Part shown: piece by piece, positions 16,283 through 24,414 of the stretch | How positions within the stretch are numbered: position 1 is the first letter of the stretch | Layout: each line of letters begins with the position of its first letter | From: Deltaproteobacteria bacterium | GTDB taxonomy: Bacteria; Myxococcota; Myxococcia; Myxococcales; 40CM-4-68-19 | Length of the DNA stretch: 64,000 bases | Direction of reading: 5' to 3' | NCBI GenBank assembly: GCA_005879805.1 | Contig: VBKL01000065.1 | Location: forward strand, 1-64,000 | Notes under the pieces: generated by a model | Seen by the model: only the letters and a program-made list of their open reading frames with translations | Databases searched by the model: none | Told to the model about the DNA's origin: nothing | Program-made: the position numbers and the translations under genes

Positions 16283-19153
16283 ATGGCCAACGACCGGATC
16301 GGCAATCCCGCTCTCGCCTCGCGCCTGCGGAAGTCGCTGCGCGGCGACGTCCTCTTCGACGCCTTCGACCGTGGCCGCTACTCGACGGACGCGTCCATCT
16401 ACCAGATCGAGCCCATCGGAGTGGCCCTTCCGAAAGGCGTCGAGGATATCGAAGCCGCCATCGCCATCGCCCGCGAAGAAGGCTTCCCGGTCATCGCGCG
16501 CGGCGGCGGAAGCTCGCAGAACGGACAGACCCTGGGCGAGGCGCTGGTGATGGACACCAGTCGCTACATGAACGAGGTGCTGGAGATCGACACCGCCGCG
16601 GGGACCGCGACGGTGCAGCCCGGCATCGTGCTCGACGAGCTGAATCGCAAGCTGAAGGGCACCGGCTGGTACTACCCGGTGGACGTCTCTACCTCGGCCA
16701 ACGCCACCATCGGTGGAATGACGGGCAACAACTCGGCGGGCACGCGGTCGATCAAGTACGGGATCATGGTCCACAACGTCCTCGAGGTGGAGGCCGTGCT
16801 CGCCGACGGCTCCCGCCTCGTCTTCGGCGAGGTCCCGGACGATCTCGCGAGCTCCCCCCGGCGGCTCGCCGGGATCGTGCAGGCGATGCGCGACCTCTAC
16901 CGCAACAACGCCGAGGAGATCGCGCTCCGCGTGCCGCGCCTGCTCCGCAAGGTGGGCGGTTACAACCTCGAGACCCTGGGCGGGCCGCGCCAGAACCTCG
17001 CCAAGCTCCTGGTCGGTTCCGAGGGCACGCTGGGGTTCTTCACCCGCATCAAGCTCAAGCTGCACCGGATCCCCAAGCACAAGGTCGGCGCGATCTGCCA
17101 TTTCAAGAAGTTCTACGACGCGATGGACATGACGCGGTTCATCGTGCCGCTCGGACCGTCGGCCGTCGAGGTCGTGGACCGGACCATGCTCGAGCTCGCC
17201 CGGCAGATCGCCACCTTCCGGGCGGCGATCGAGCGTCACGTCAAGGGTTCGCCCGACGCCATCCTGCTGGTCGAGTTCGCCGGCGAGGATCAGGCCCCGC
17301 TTCTCGAGTCGATCGGACGCCTCGAGGAATTGCTCGCCGATCACGGATATCCGGATTCGGTGGTGCGCACCCTCGACGCGAAATCGCAGGCCGACATGAC
17401 CGCGGTGCGCAAGGCGGGCCTCAACATCATGATGTCGATGAAGGGCGACGGGAAACCGATCTCCTTCATCGAGGACTGCGCCGTTCCCCTCGACGATCTC
17501 GCCAACTTCACCGACCGGTTGACGAAGGTCTTCCACAAGCACGGCACCGAGGGCACCTGGTACGCCCACGCTTCGGTCGGATGCCTGCACGTCCGCCCCA
17601 TCCTCAACATGAAGGACGAGGCCGGCGCGAGGAAGATGCGGGCCATCGCCGAAGAGGCCTTCGCGATCGTCAAGGAGTACAAGGGCTCGCACTCCGGCGA
17701 GCACGGCGACGGCCTCAGCCGTTCCGAGTTCCACGAGATGATGTTCGGCGAGCGCCTGGTGCGCGCGTTCGAAGCGGTCAAGGACGCGTTCGATCCCGGG
17801 CGACTGCTCAATCCCGGGAAGATCGTCCGCGCCCCGAAGATGGATGACCGCACGCTCTTCCGTTACAAGCCCGGTTATCGGGCCCTACCGATGACGACCG
17901 CGCTCGACTGGTCCGGATCGGGCGGATTCCTCGCCGCGACGGAGATGTGCAACAACAACGGGAACTGCCGGAAGTTCGAAGCGGTGATGTGCCCGAGCTA
18001 CCAGGCTACGCTCGAAGAAAAGGACGTGACCCGCGGCCGAGCCAACAGCCTGCGGCTGGCGCTGAGCGGCCAGCTCGGTCCGGATGCCCTGGTCTCCGAC
18101 GAGATGAAGGAGACTCTCGACCTCTGCGTCGCCTGCAAGGCCTGCCGGCGCGAATGTCCCGTCGGCGTCGACGTCTCGCGGATGAAGATCGAGTTCCTGC
18201 ACCACTGGCACGCGCGCCACGGCATTTCCGCCAAATCGAGACTGACGGCCTATCTGCCCCGCTACGCCAGGATGGCAAGCCGGCTCGCGCCGCTCATCAA
18301 CCTGCGCAACTCGGCGGGCCCGCTGGCCGCTCTGGGCGAGAAGCTCACCGGGATGAGCGCCAAGCGGAAACTCCCGGCCTGGCGGCGCGACTTCTATCGC
18401 GCGCCACCAACCAAGCAGGCGGGAAGGGAAGTGGCGCTCTTCGTCGATTGCTTCTCCCGGTACTTCGAGCCGGAGAACGCACGCGCCGCGCGATCGGTCC
18501 TCGAGGCCGGCGGATACACCGTGGTGGAGGACGGCTCCGCGCGGCCGCTGTGCTGCGGGCGCACCTTCCTGAGCGCCGGGCTCGTGGACGAGGCTCGAGA
18601 GGAGTTGACCCGCGTCGTCGCCGCGCTCGGCACCAAGGCGGAGCAGGGCGTGCCCATCGTCGGCCTCGAGCCATCTTGCCTCCTCACCTTGCGCGACGAG
18701 CTACCGGTGGTCGTGAAGGACGGCCCCCTCGAGGCGATCGGCAAGCAAGCGATGCTCTTCGAGGAGTTCCTCGCCGGCGAAGCCCGTCGCAAGACTCTCT
18801 CGCTGCCGTTCCGGAAGAACGGCGCTCGCAAGGCATATCTGCACGGGCACTGTCACCAGAAGGCGCTCGGGACCATGCCCGACGTCATCGCCGCGCTCCA
18901 GCTCGTGCCCGGCCTCTCCGTGGAAGTGATCGAGTCGAGCTGCTGCGGGATGGCGGGCGCGTTCGGCTACGAGGCGGAGCACTACGACGTCTCGATGCGC
19001 ATGGCGGAGCGGAGCTTGCTCCCGGCAGTCCGCGCCGCGCCGCCCGATGCGCTCATCGTCGCCGACGGGACCAGCTGCCGGCACCAGATTGCGGACGGAA
19101 CGGGCCGGCGCGCGGAGCACGTCGCGCGGATCTTCGCCTCCGCGCTGACATAG
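16283..19153 (+). CDS. FAD-binding and (Fe-S)-binding oxidoreductase (GlcD/YdiJ-like, D-lactate/glycolate dehydrogenase family)
   Basis: FAD_binding_4 (PVIARGGGSSQNGQTLGEALVMD), FAD-oxidase_C, [4Fe-4S] Cys motif CVACKACRRECPVGVD and CCG domains (ESSCCGMAGAFGYE). Confidence 0.9.
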   Translation: MANDRIGNPALASRLRKSLRGDVLFDAFDRGRYSTDASIYQIEPIGVALPKGVEDIEAAIAIAREEGFPVIARGGGSSQNGQTLGEALVMDTSRYMNEVLEIDTAAGTATVQPGIVLDELNRKLKGTGWYYPVDVSTSANATIGGMTGNNSAGTRSIKYGIMVHNVLEVEAVLADGSRLVFGEVPDDLASSPRRLAGIVQAMRDLYRNNAEEIALRVPRLLRKVGGYNLETLGGPRQNLAKLLVGSEGTLGFFTRIKLKLHRIPKHKVGAICHFKKFYDAMDMTRFIVPLGPSAVEVVDRTMLELARQIATFRAAIERHVKGSPDAILLVEFAGEDQAPLLESIGRLEELLADHGYPDSVVRTLDAKSQADMTAVRKAGLNIMMSMKGDGKPISFIEDCAVPLDDLANFTDRLTKVFHKHGTEGTWYAHASVGCLHVRPILNMKDEAGARKMRAIAEEAFAIVKEYKGSHSGEHGDGLSRSEFHEMMFGERLVRAFEAVKDAFDPGRLLNPGKIVRAPKMDDRTLFRYKPGYRALPMTTALDWSGSGGFLAATEMCNNNGNCRKFEAVMCPSYQATLEEKDVTRGRANSLRLALSGQLGPDALVSDEMKETLDLCVACKACRRECPVGVDVSRMKIEFLHHWHARHGISAKSRLTAYLPRYARMASRLAPLINLRNSAGPLAALGEKLTGMSAKRKLPAWRRDFYRAPPTKQAGREVALFVDCFSRYFEPENARAARSVLEAGGYTVVEDGSARPLCCGRTFLSAGLVDEAREELTRVVAALGTKAEQGVPIVGLEPSCLLTLRDELPVVVKDGPLEAIGKQAMLFEEFLAGEARRKTLSLPFRKNGARKAYLHGHCHQKALGTMPDVIAALQLVPGLSVEVIESSCCGMAGAFGYEAEHYDVSMRMAERSLLPAVRAAPPDALIVADGTSCRHQIADGTGRRAEHVARIFASALT

Positions 19154-19206
19154 TGCCCCGACCGCGGCACTCGCGATCGCACGCAACTTTTGCGCGAGTC
19201 CGCGAT

Positions 19207-20061
19207 TTACGCGCAAAAATCGGCGATCGCTCGCAGCGCGTCCGGGTGCGCCACGACGCCGTAGTGGTTGGCGTCGACCTCGACTGCCTGCGCCGAAGGC
19301 ACCGCGGCGAGGAATGCGTCGCGCAGCGCGGCTCCGACGATGAAACCGGTGCCCGGCAACAGGGGGCGTGCTGCTCGCACGAGCAGCACCGGCATGCGGA
19401 GCCATTTCCAGAAATGGCCGGCGTCGTGGGTGCTTCCATAGACCGCGTCCTCGAGCACCGCCTCCTTGGAGGTCCTGGAACGTACCCCGCCCGGGACCTC
19501 TTCTAGATCGTAGAGATAAGCGGGTCCCCACACCTCCCACGGGACCGCCGCGCCGATCTTGCGGATGGTTTCGCAATACACCTCGGCGCTGGGAAAGACG
19601 GCTCCCAGCCGCTCGACGGCCGCGCGGATGGGCGGGATGGCCGCCGCCTCCGGCACCCCGACGCCGTCGATGAGGACCAGGCGGCGGATGCGGCCGGCAT
19701 CGATCGCTGCGACTTCCATAGAGACGAAGGCGCCCATGGAATGCCCGACCAGGTCGAAGGACTCGAACCCGAGGAGGCGCGCCGCCGCGAGGACGTCCTC
19801 TGCGTGGCGCCGCCAGCCGTACGTGCCGGGAGCGGTCGGCGGGCTGAAGCCCCGGCCCCGCAAGTCCAGGGCGACGACGGGACGGCCCCGCGCTACCAGC
19901 GTGCGCGCGACGGAGTCGAAGCTGCGCGCGTTGGCGGAGAGGCCGGGTACGCAAAGCACGGGAACGCCCGTCCCGGCCCCATGGCGGAGAGCCCGCATCG
20001 TGCCGGAGGGAAGCTGCAAGTCGAGGGAGTCGGCCATCTGGTGTTGCGATGCAACATCCAT
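19207..20061 (-). CDS. Alpha/beta hydrolase
   Basis: VLCVPGLSANARSFDSVARTL...VALDLRGRGFS...LVGHSMGAFVSMEVA...NHYGVVAHPDAL. Confidence 0.85.
   Translation of the reverse strand: MDVASQHQMADSLDLQLPSGTMRALRHGAGTGVPVLCVPGLSANARSFDSVARTLVARGRPVVALDLRGRGFSPPTAPGTYGWRRHAEDVLAAARLLGFESFDLVGHSMGAFVSMEVAAIDAGRIRRLVLIDGVGVPEAAAIPPIRAAVERLGAVFPSAEVYCETIRKIGAAVPWEVWGPAYLYDLEEVPGGVRSRTSKEAVLEDAVYGSTHDAGHFWKWLRMPVLLVRAARPLLPGTGFIVGAALRDAFLAAVPSAQAVEVDANHYGVVAHPDALRAIADFCA
20042..20056. promoter_or_regulatory. Putative PhaR operator, TGTTGC-N3-GCAACA inverted repeat upstream of phaR
   Basis: TGTTGCGATGCAACA, perfect 6-bp arms, 27 bp upstream of the phaR start codon. Confidence 0.6.
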
Positions 20062-20082
20062 GATAGTGCCCGCGGAGGAAAC

Positions 20083-20562
20083 GTGCTCATCAAGAAGTAT
20101 GGCAACCGCCGTCTCTACGATACCGTCCAGAGCCGATACATCACGCTCGAGGAGTTGGGCGGGCTCATCCGGGACGGCCAGGACGTGCGCGTCGCCGACG
20201 CCAGGACCGGCGAGGACCTGACCACCGCCACCCTGGCCCAGATCATCATCGAGGGACGCGGTGCGGCGCGCCTGCTGCCCGTTCCGCTCCTCGTGCAACT
20301 CATCCGCATGGGAGACGATGCGCTGGCGGAATTCCTCGGCCAGTACGTGACCTGGGCGCTGGAAGTGTACCTGCAGGCCCGGCAAGGATTGCAGACCATG
20401 GCTCCGTTCAATCCGCTGCTCGCTTTCGCTCCGGGCGGTCTTTCGCGTGCGTTCGGGACGGGCGCGCCGCCGCCCCGGCCGGCGCCGCCTTCCGACGAGG
20501 TTGCCGAGTTGCGTCGCGAGATCGAGGACCTGAAGAAAACCGTGAAGAAACGCCGCCGTTGA
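20083..20562 (+). CDS. phaR: Polyhydroxyalkanoate synthesis regulator PhaR
   Basis: VLIKKYGNRRLYDTVQSRYITLEELGGLIRDGQDVRVADARTGEDLT (PHA/PHB accumulation DNA-binding domain). GTG start with GGAGGAA ribosome-binding site. Confidence 0.9.
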   Translation: MLIKKYGNRRLYDTVQSRYITLEELGGLIRDGQDVRVADARTGEDLTTATLAQIIIEGRGAARLLPVPLLVQLIRMGDDALAEFLGQYVTWALEVYLQARQGLQTMAPFNPLLAFAPGGLSRAFGTGAPPPRPAPPSDEVAELRREIEDLKKTVKKRRR

Positions 20563-20622
20563 TGGTGCATCGCAACATCCATCTTGACAGCACGTCGGGC
20601 CGCGTTATGTTGCGCTGCACAA
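20563..20622 (+). promoter_or_regulatory. Phasin promoter region: two PhaR-like sites plus TTGACA-N16-TATGTT
   Basis: TGGTGCATCGCAACA (20563-20577), TTGACA (20584-20589), TATGTT (20606-20611), TGTTGCGCTGCACAA (20608-20622). Confidence 0.55.
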
Positions 20623-20670
20623 GAGAAACCGGCGGTGCGCAGGGCCCCGCCGAAAACCAAGGAGCAGACC

Positions 20671-20937
20671 ATGGCGGAGTTCAAGGCGCAGGTGGAGCAG
20701 GCGGCGAATTCGTTCGAGAAGGCGGTCTCGGAGCAGACCACCAGGTTCGAGGCGGCGGTCTCGGAATGGACCAAGCTGCAGAGCAAGGGGTTCGCGCAGG
20801 CGAACGCGATCTTCGAGGACTTCGCCCGCGTGGCCCGCGAGCAGATCGCTTTCGCCGATCAGCTGGGCGGCGAGTGGCGCAAGGTCGTTCTCGCCTCGGC
20901 GAAGAGCGCCAGCGAAGTTCTTGCGCCAAAGGCGTAG
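20671..20937 (+). CDS. phaP: Phasin family protein
   Basis: MAEFKAQVEQAANSFEKAVSEQTTRFEAAVSEWTKLQSKGFAQANAIFEDFARVAREQIAFADQLGGEWRK, in PHA cluster; GGAG ribosome-binding site. Confidence 0.75.
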   Translation: MAEFKAQVEQAANSFEKAVSEQTTRFEAAVSEWTKLQSKGFAQANAIFEDFARVAREQIAFADQLGGEWRKVVLASAKSASEVLAPKA

Positions 20938-20950
20938 AGTGACCTTTCCT

Positions 20951-20976
20951 GGCCAGGCGGCGGTGGCTGCCTGGCC
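20951..20976 (+). terminator. Hairpin between phasin and phaB (possible attenuator or RNA-processing site)
   Basis: GGCCAGGC-N10-GCCTGGCC perfect 8-bp stem; no U-tract. Confidence 0.35.
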
Positions 20977-21054
20977 TGCAGGTCCCTGGCTCGCTTACTG
21001 CATCGGGCCTCCACGGGCGCCATCGCCCATTACCCGATCGCAGGAGGGGTTCCC

Positions 21055-21801
21055 TTGGCTGCAAAGCTGGAAGGAAGAGTCGCGCTCGTCACGGGCGCGT
21101 CGCGAGGACTGGGACGTGCCATCGCGCTGAAGCTCGCGGAGGAAGGCGCTCGGGTCGCGCTCAACTACCGCAGCGGTGAGCTCGAAGCGCGACAGGTCGC
21201 GGACGAGATCATCGCGCGAGGCGGGACGACCTTCCTCCTCCGCGGGGACGTGAGCGTGAAGGAGGAAGCGCGCGCCCTCGTCGCCAAGACCATCGAGCAC
21301 TGGGGACGTCTCGACATCCTCGTCAACAACGCCGGGATCACCCGCGACAAATCGCTCAAGAAGCTCACCGACGACGACTGGACCGAGGTCATCGCCGTCA
21401 ACCTGAACAGCGTGTACTACTGCACGAGCGCGGCGATGAAGGCGATGTCCGATCAGAAGTTCGGGCGCATCGTCAACATCAGCTCGTTCGTCGGCCAGGC
21501 GGGGAACTTCGGCCAGACCAACTACTCGGCCTCGAAGGGCGGCATCATCGCCTTCACCAAGAGCGCCGCCATCGAGCTCGCCAAGTTCAACATCACCGTC
21601 AACGCCATCGCTCCGGGCTTCACCGAGACCGACATGCTCGCCAAGGTCGCCGAGCCGGTCAGGCAGCAGATCCTGGCGAAGATCCCGATGGGCAGATTCG
21701 GCAAGCCGGAAGAGATCGCGAAGGCCGTGGCGTTCCTCTGCACCGACGGCGACTACATCACCGGCCAGCAGATCAACGTCAACGGCGGCGTCTACATGTG
21801 A
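21055..21801 (+). CDS. phaB: Acetoacetyl-CoA/3-oxoacyl reductase, PhaB/FabG-like SDR
   Basis: VALVTGASRGLGRAIALKLAEEG...NNAGITRD...YSASKGGIIAFTKSAAIELA; PHA gene context. Confidence 0.85.
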   Translation: MAAKLEGRVALVTGASRGLGRAIALKLAEEGARVALNYRSGELEARQVADEIIARGGTTFLLRGDVSVKEEARALVAKTIEHWGRLDILVNNAGITRDKSLKKLTDDDWTEVIAVNLNSVYYCTSAAMKAMSDQKFGRIVNISSFVGQAGNFGQTNYSASKGGIIAFTKSAAIELAKFNITVNAIAPGFTETDMLAKVAEPVRQQILAKIPMGRFGKPEEIAKAVAFLCTDGDYITGQQINVNGGVYM

Positions 21802-22199
21802 AAGAGGGAACCGTGCCCTTTGCATTCGATTTGATGGGAAAGTTGCGCAAGGCCCGCGACCAGGGAATGGAGTCGTGGGCCAAAACAGCCATCCAGCTCA
21901 CCAGCTCGGAGCCGTACGCGAGAGCGAACTACCTGCTCTCGCAGCCCTGGCTCATCGCCGCAGGCATCTTCCGCAAGTCGCGCGAGAAGGCGATGTCGCA
22001 GGTGCTCGCCCAGCTCAACATGCCTTCCCGTGAGGAGGTGCTGGGGCTCTCCCAGCGCCTCACCCACATCGAGATGGTGCTCGACGATCTGGGCGCGGCG
22101 ATCGAGGCGGCGCGGTCCGCACCCGCCGAGCCCGAAGCTCCCCGCGCGGCGCAGGGGAACGGTGCACGCGTCCGCCCGCTCGCGGCCGGAGAGGGATGA
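21798..22199 (+). CDS. PhaE-like/PHA synthase-associated protein
   Basis: Helical protein ending LNMPSREEVLGLSQRLTHIEMVLDDLGAAIE, similar to PhaE C-termini, directly before phaC. Confidence 0.55.
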   Translation: MKEGTVPFAFDLMGKLRKARDQGMESWAKTAIQLTSSEPYARANYLLSQPWLIAAGIFRKSREKAMSQVLAQLNMPSREEVLGLSQRLTHIEMVLDDLGAAIEAARSAPAEPEAPRAAQGNGARVRPLAAGEG

Positions 22200-22201
22200 G
22201 C

Positions 22202-23075
22202 ATGGCCGGACCCCAGGGAGTCTCCGGCGGCTTCGCTGACGCCTTCGAGCGGCTTTCCCTCGCCGCCCGCAACGCGCTCAAGGTCAGCACCACCCGGGCG
22301 ACGATCGGGAACACCCGGACCGGAGGACAGCGATCTCGGGCTCGAAGATTACGTGCTCGAGTACCTGCCCCGCGCGCTCCGGAAGGTGAAGGCGGTCTCG
22401 GGATCGAGCTCCTTCACCGTCCTCGGATGGTGCATCGGCGCCATCCTCTCGACGCTCTACGCCGCGCTCCGGCCGGACGACGGGATCGAAAACCTCATCC
22501 TCCTCACCGCGCCGCTCGACTTCGCCAACAAGGAAGCGATCAAGCTCTCCCGCATGACCGCGGAGCGCAATTTCGACGTCGATCGCATGCTCGACGCCCA
22601 CGGAAACATGCCGGCCGAGTTGCTCGACTACGGCGCGAAGATGCTCAAGCCGGTGGAGAACTTCATCGGCAGCTACGTGCGGCTCTTCGACAACCTCCAC
22701 GATCCGAAGGTCGTCGATTCCTGGCACGCCATGAACACCTGGGTGTCGGACGGCATCCCGATGGCGGCCCGGACGTACCGCCAGCTGGTGGTCGAGTTCT
22801 ACCGCGAGAACCGGCTGATGAACGGCACCCTGTCGCTGCGGGGCGAGAAGGTGGATCTCGGCCGGCTGCGCGCGAACCTGCTCGACGTCATCGCGGAGGA
22901 CGACCACATCACGCCGCCTTGCCAGTCGGAGACGGTGGTCGAGAAGGTGGGCAGCGCCGACAAGACGTTGCTGCGGGTTCCCGGCGGCCACATCGGAATG
23001 ATGGTGGGCGGCGCGGCCGCCCGGTCGACGTGGCCGAAGATCGAAGGCTGGCTTTCGGCGCGATCGAAGGGGTAG
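22202..23075 (+). pseudogene. phaC: Class III-like PHA synthase PhaC with apparent internal deletion and frame change
   Basis: N-terminal stub MAGPQGVSGGFADAFERLSLAARNALKVSTTRATIGNT joins directly, out of frame, to (P)GPEDSDLGLEDYVLEYLPRALRKV...GWCIGA...EDDHITPP...GGHIGMMVG, where Cys, Asp and His motifs are present. Confidence 0.75.
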
Positions 23076-23080
23076 TGCGT

Positions 23081-24295
23081 TCAGGAGCCGCGAATGAAGC
23101 TGGCGATGCGGGGAGCGATCTCCTCTCGCCAGCGCCTTCCGCTGAAGACTCCGTAGTGGCCCGCGCCGGACTGCACGTACTCTTGCCGGCGTCCCGCGGG
23201 GATCGACGTGCAGAGATCGTGCGCCGCAAAGGTCTGGCCGGCCCCGGTGATGTCGTCCTTCTCGCCCTCGATGGTGAACAGCGCCGTCGCCTCGATGGCC
23301 GTGGGGCGGACCGGCCGCTTTCCGCGCCAGACCATCTCGCCGCGCGCCAGATCGTGGCGCTGGAAGACGCTGGCGATGGTCTGCAGGTAGTACTCGGCGG
23401 GCAGGTCCATCACCGCCAGGTAGTCGTCGTAGAAGCGCCGCACGACCTCCGCGCTCTCTTCGTCGCCCGCGAGGAGGTCGCGGTACAGGCGGCGGTGGGC
23501 ATCGGCGTGGCGGCCGACGTTGAGCGAGACGAACGCGGTGAGTTGCAAGAAACCCGGATAGACCTTGCGCAAGAAGCCCGGCTCGCCGGCCGGGACGCGC
23601 TGGATGGCCGTCATCTCGAACCAGCGCAACGAGCGGGTGGTCGCGACGCGGTCGACCTGCGTCGGGTTCTTGCGCGCGTCGATGGGCCCGGCCATGAGCG
23701 TCATGCTCCGCGGCGTCGCGGGATCCCGATCCTCGGCGAGGAGCGAGACGGCCGCGAGGACCGGAACGCTCGGCTGGCACACCGCGATGACATGCACGTC
23801 GGGTCCCAGGGCCTGCAGGAACCGCCGCACGAGATCGACGTAGTCGTCCAGATCGAACCGGCCCGCCGAGAGCGGGACGAGGCGGGCATCGATCCAGTCG
23901 GTGAGGTAGAGGTCGTGATCGGGCAGGAGCCGCTGGACGGTGTCGCGCAAGAGCGATGCGTGGTGGCCCGAGAGCGGAGCGACCACCAGCACCTTCGGGT
24001 CGCGGCGGCGCGCGTCGCGCTCGAAGTGGACCAGATTGCAGAACGGCGTGCCCAGGCAGACCACTTCCCGCACCGCGACGGTACGGCCGTCGATCCCGGT
24101 CGTCTCGAGCCCGAAGGGCGGCTTCGCGTAGCTGCGCGTCGCCCTCTCGAGAAGCTCGCTCGCCGACGCGACCGACCGGCCGAAAAGCGTTCCCGCTCCG
24201 GGGAAGGCGGGGTGCGACCAGAGGGCCTGCACCGCCGAGGCCCACGAGTTGACCGGAGCAACCATCGCGCGGCCGAGGCTGTAGGAACCGTACAT
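23081..24295 (-). CDS. phaZ: Intracellular polyhydroxyalkanoate depolymerase
   Basis: PKVLVVAPLSGHHASLLRDTVQRLLPDHDLYLTDWIDARLVPLSAGRFDLDDYVDLVRRF...CQPSVPVLAAVSLLAE; C-terminal SGAGHYGVFSGRRWREEI. Confidence 0.9.
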   Translation of the reverse strand: MYGSYSLGRAMVAPVNSWASAVQALWSHPAFPGAGTLFGRSVASASELLERATRSYAKPPFGLETTGIDGRTVAVREVVCLGTPFCNLVHFERDARRRDPKVLVVAPLSGHHASLLRDTVQRLLPDHDLYLTDWIDARLVPLSAGRFDLDDYVDLVRRFLQALGPDVHVIAVCQPSVPVLAAVSLLAEDRDPATPRSMTLMAGPIDARKNPTQVDRVATTRSLRWFEMTAIQRVPAGEPGFLRKVYPGFLQLTAFVSLNVGRHADAHRRLYRDLLAGDEESAEVVRRFYDDYLAVMDLPAEYYLQTIASVFQRHDLARGEMVWRGKRPVRPTAIEATALFTIEGEKDDITGAGQTFAAHDLCTSIPAGRRQEYVQSGAGHYGVFSGRRWREEIAPRIASFIRGS

Positions 24296-24414
24296 GGCGA
24301 AACCCTAGCCCAGAACTGCGCGCGCCGGGCATTCGTCGCGCAAGACTGTCGGGTGGCCGCCGTCTTGCTTGGTTTGCGTCGAGGTCGCCTGTCCAAATCG
24401 CGAAGGATTTGCCG

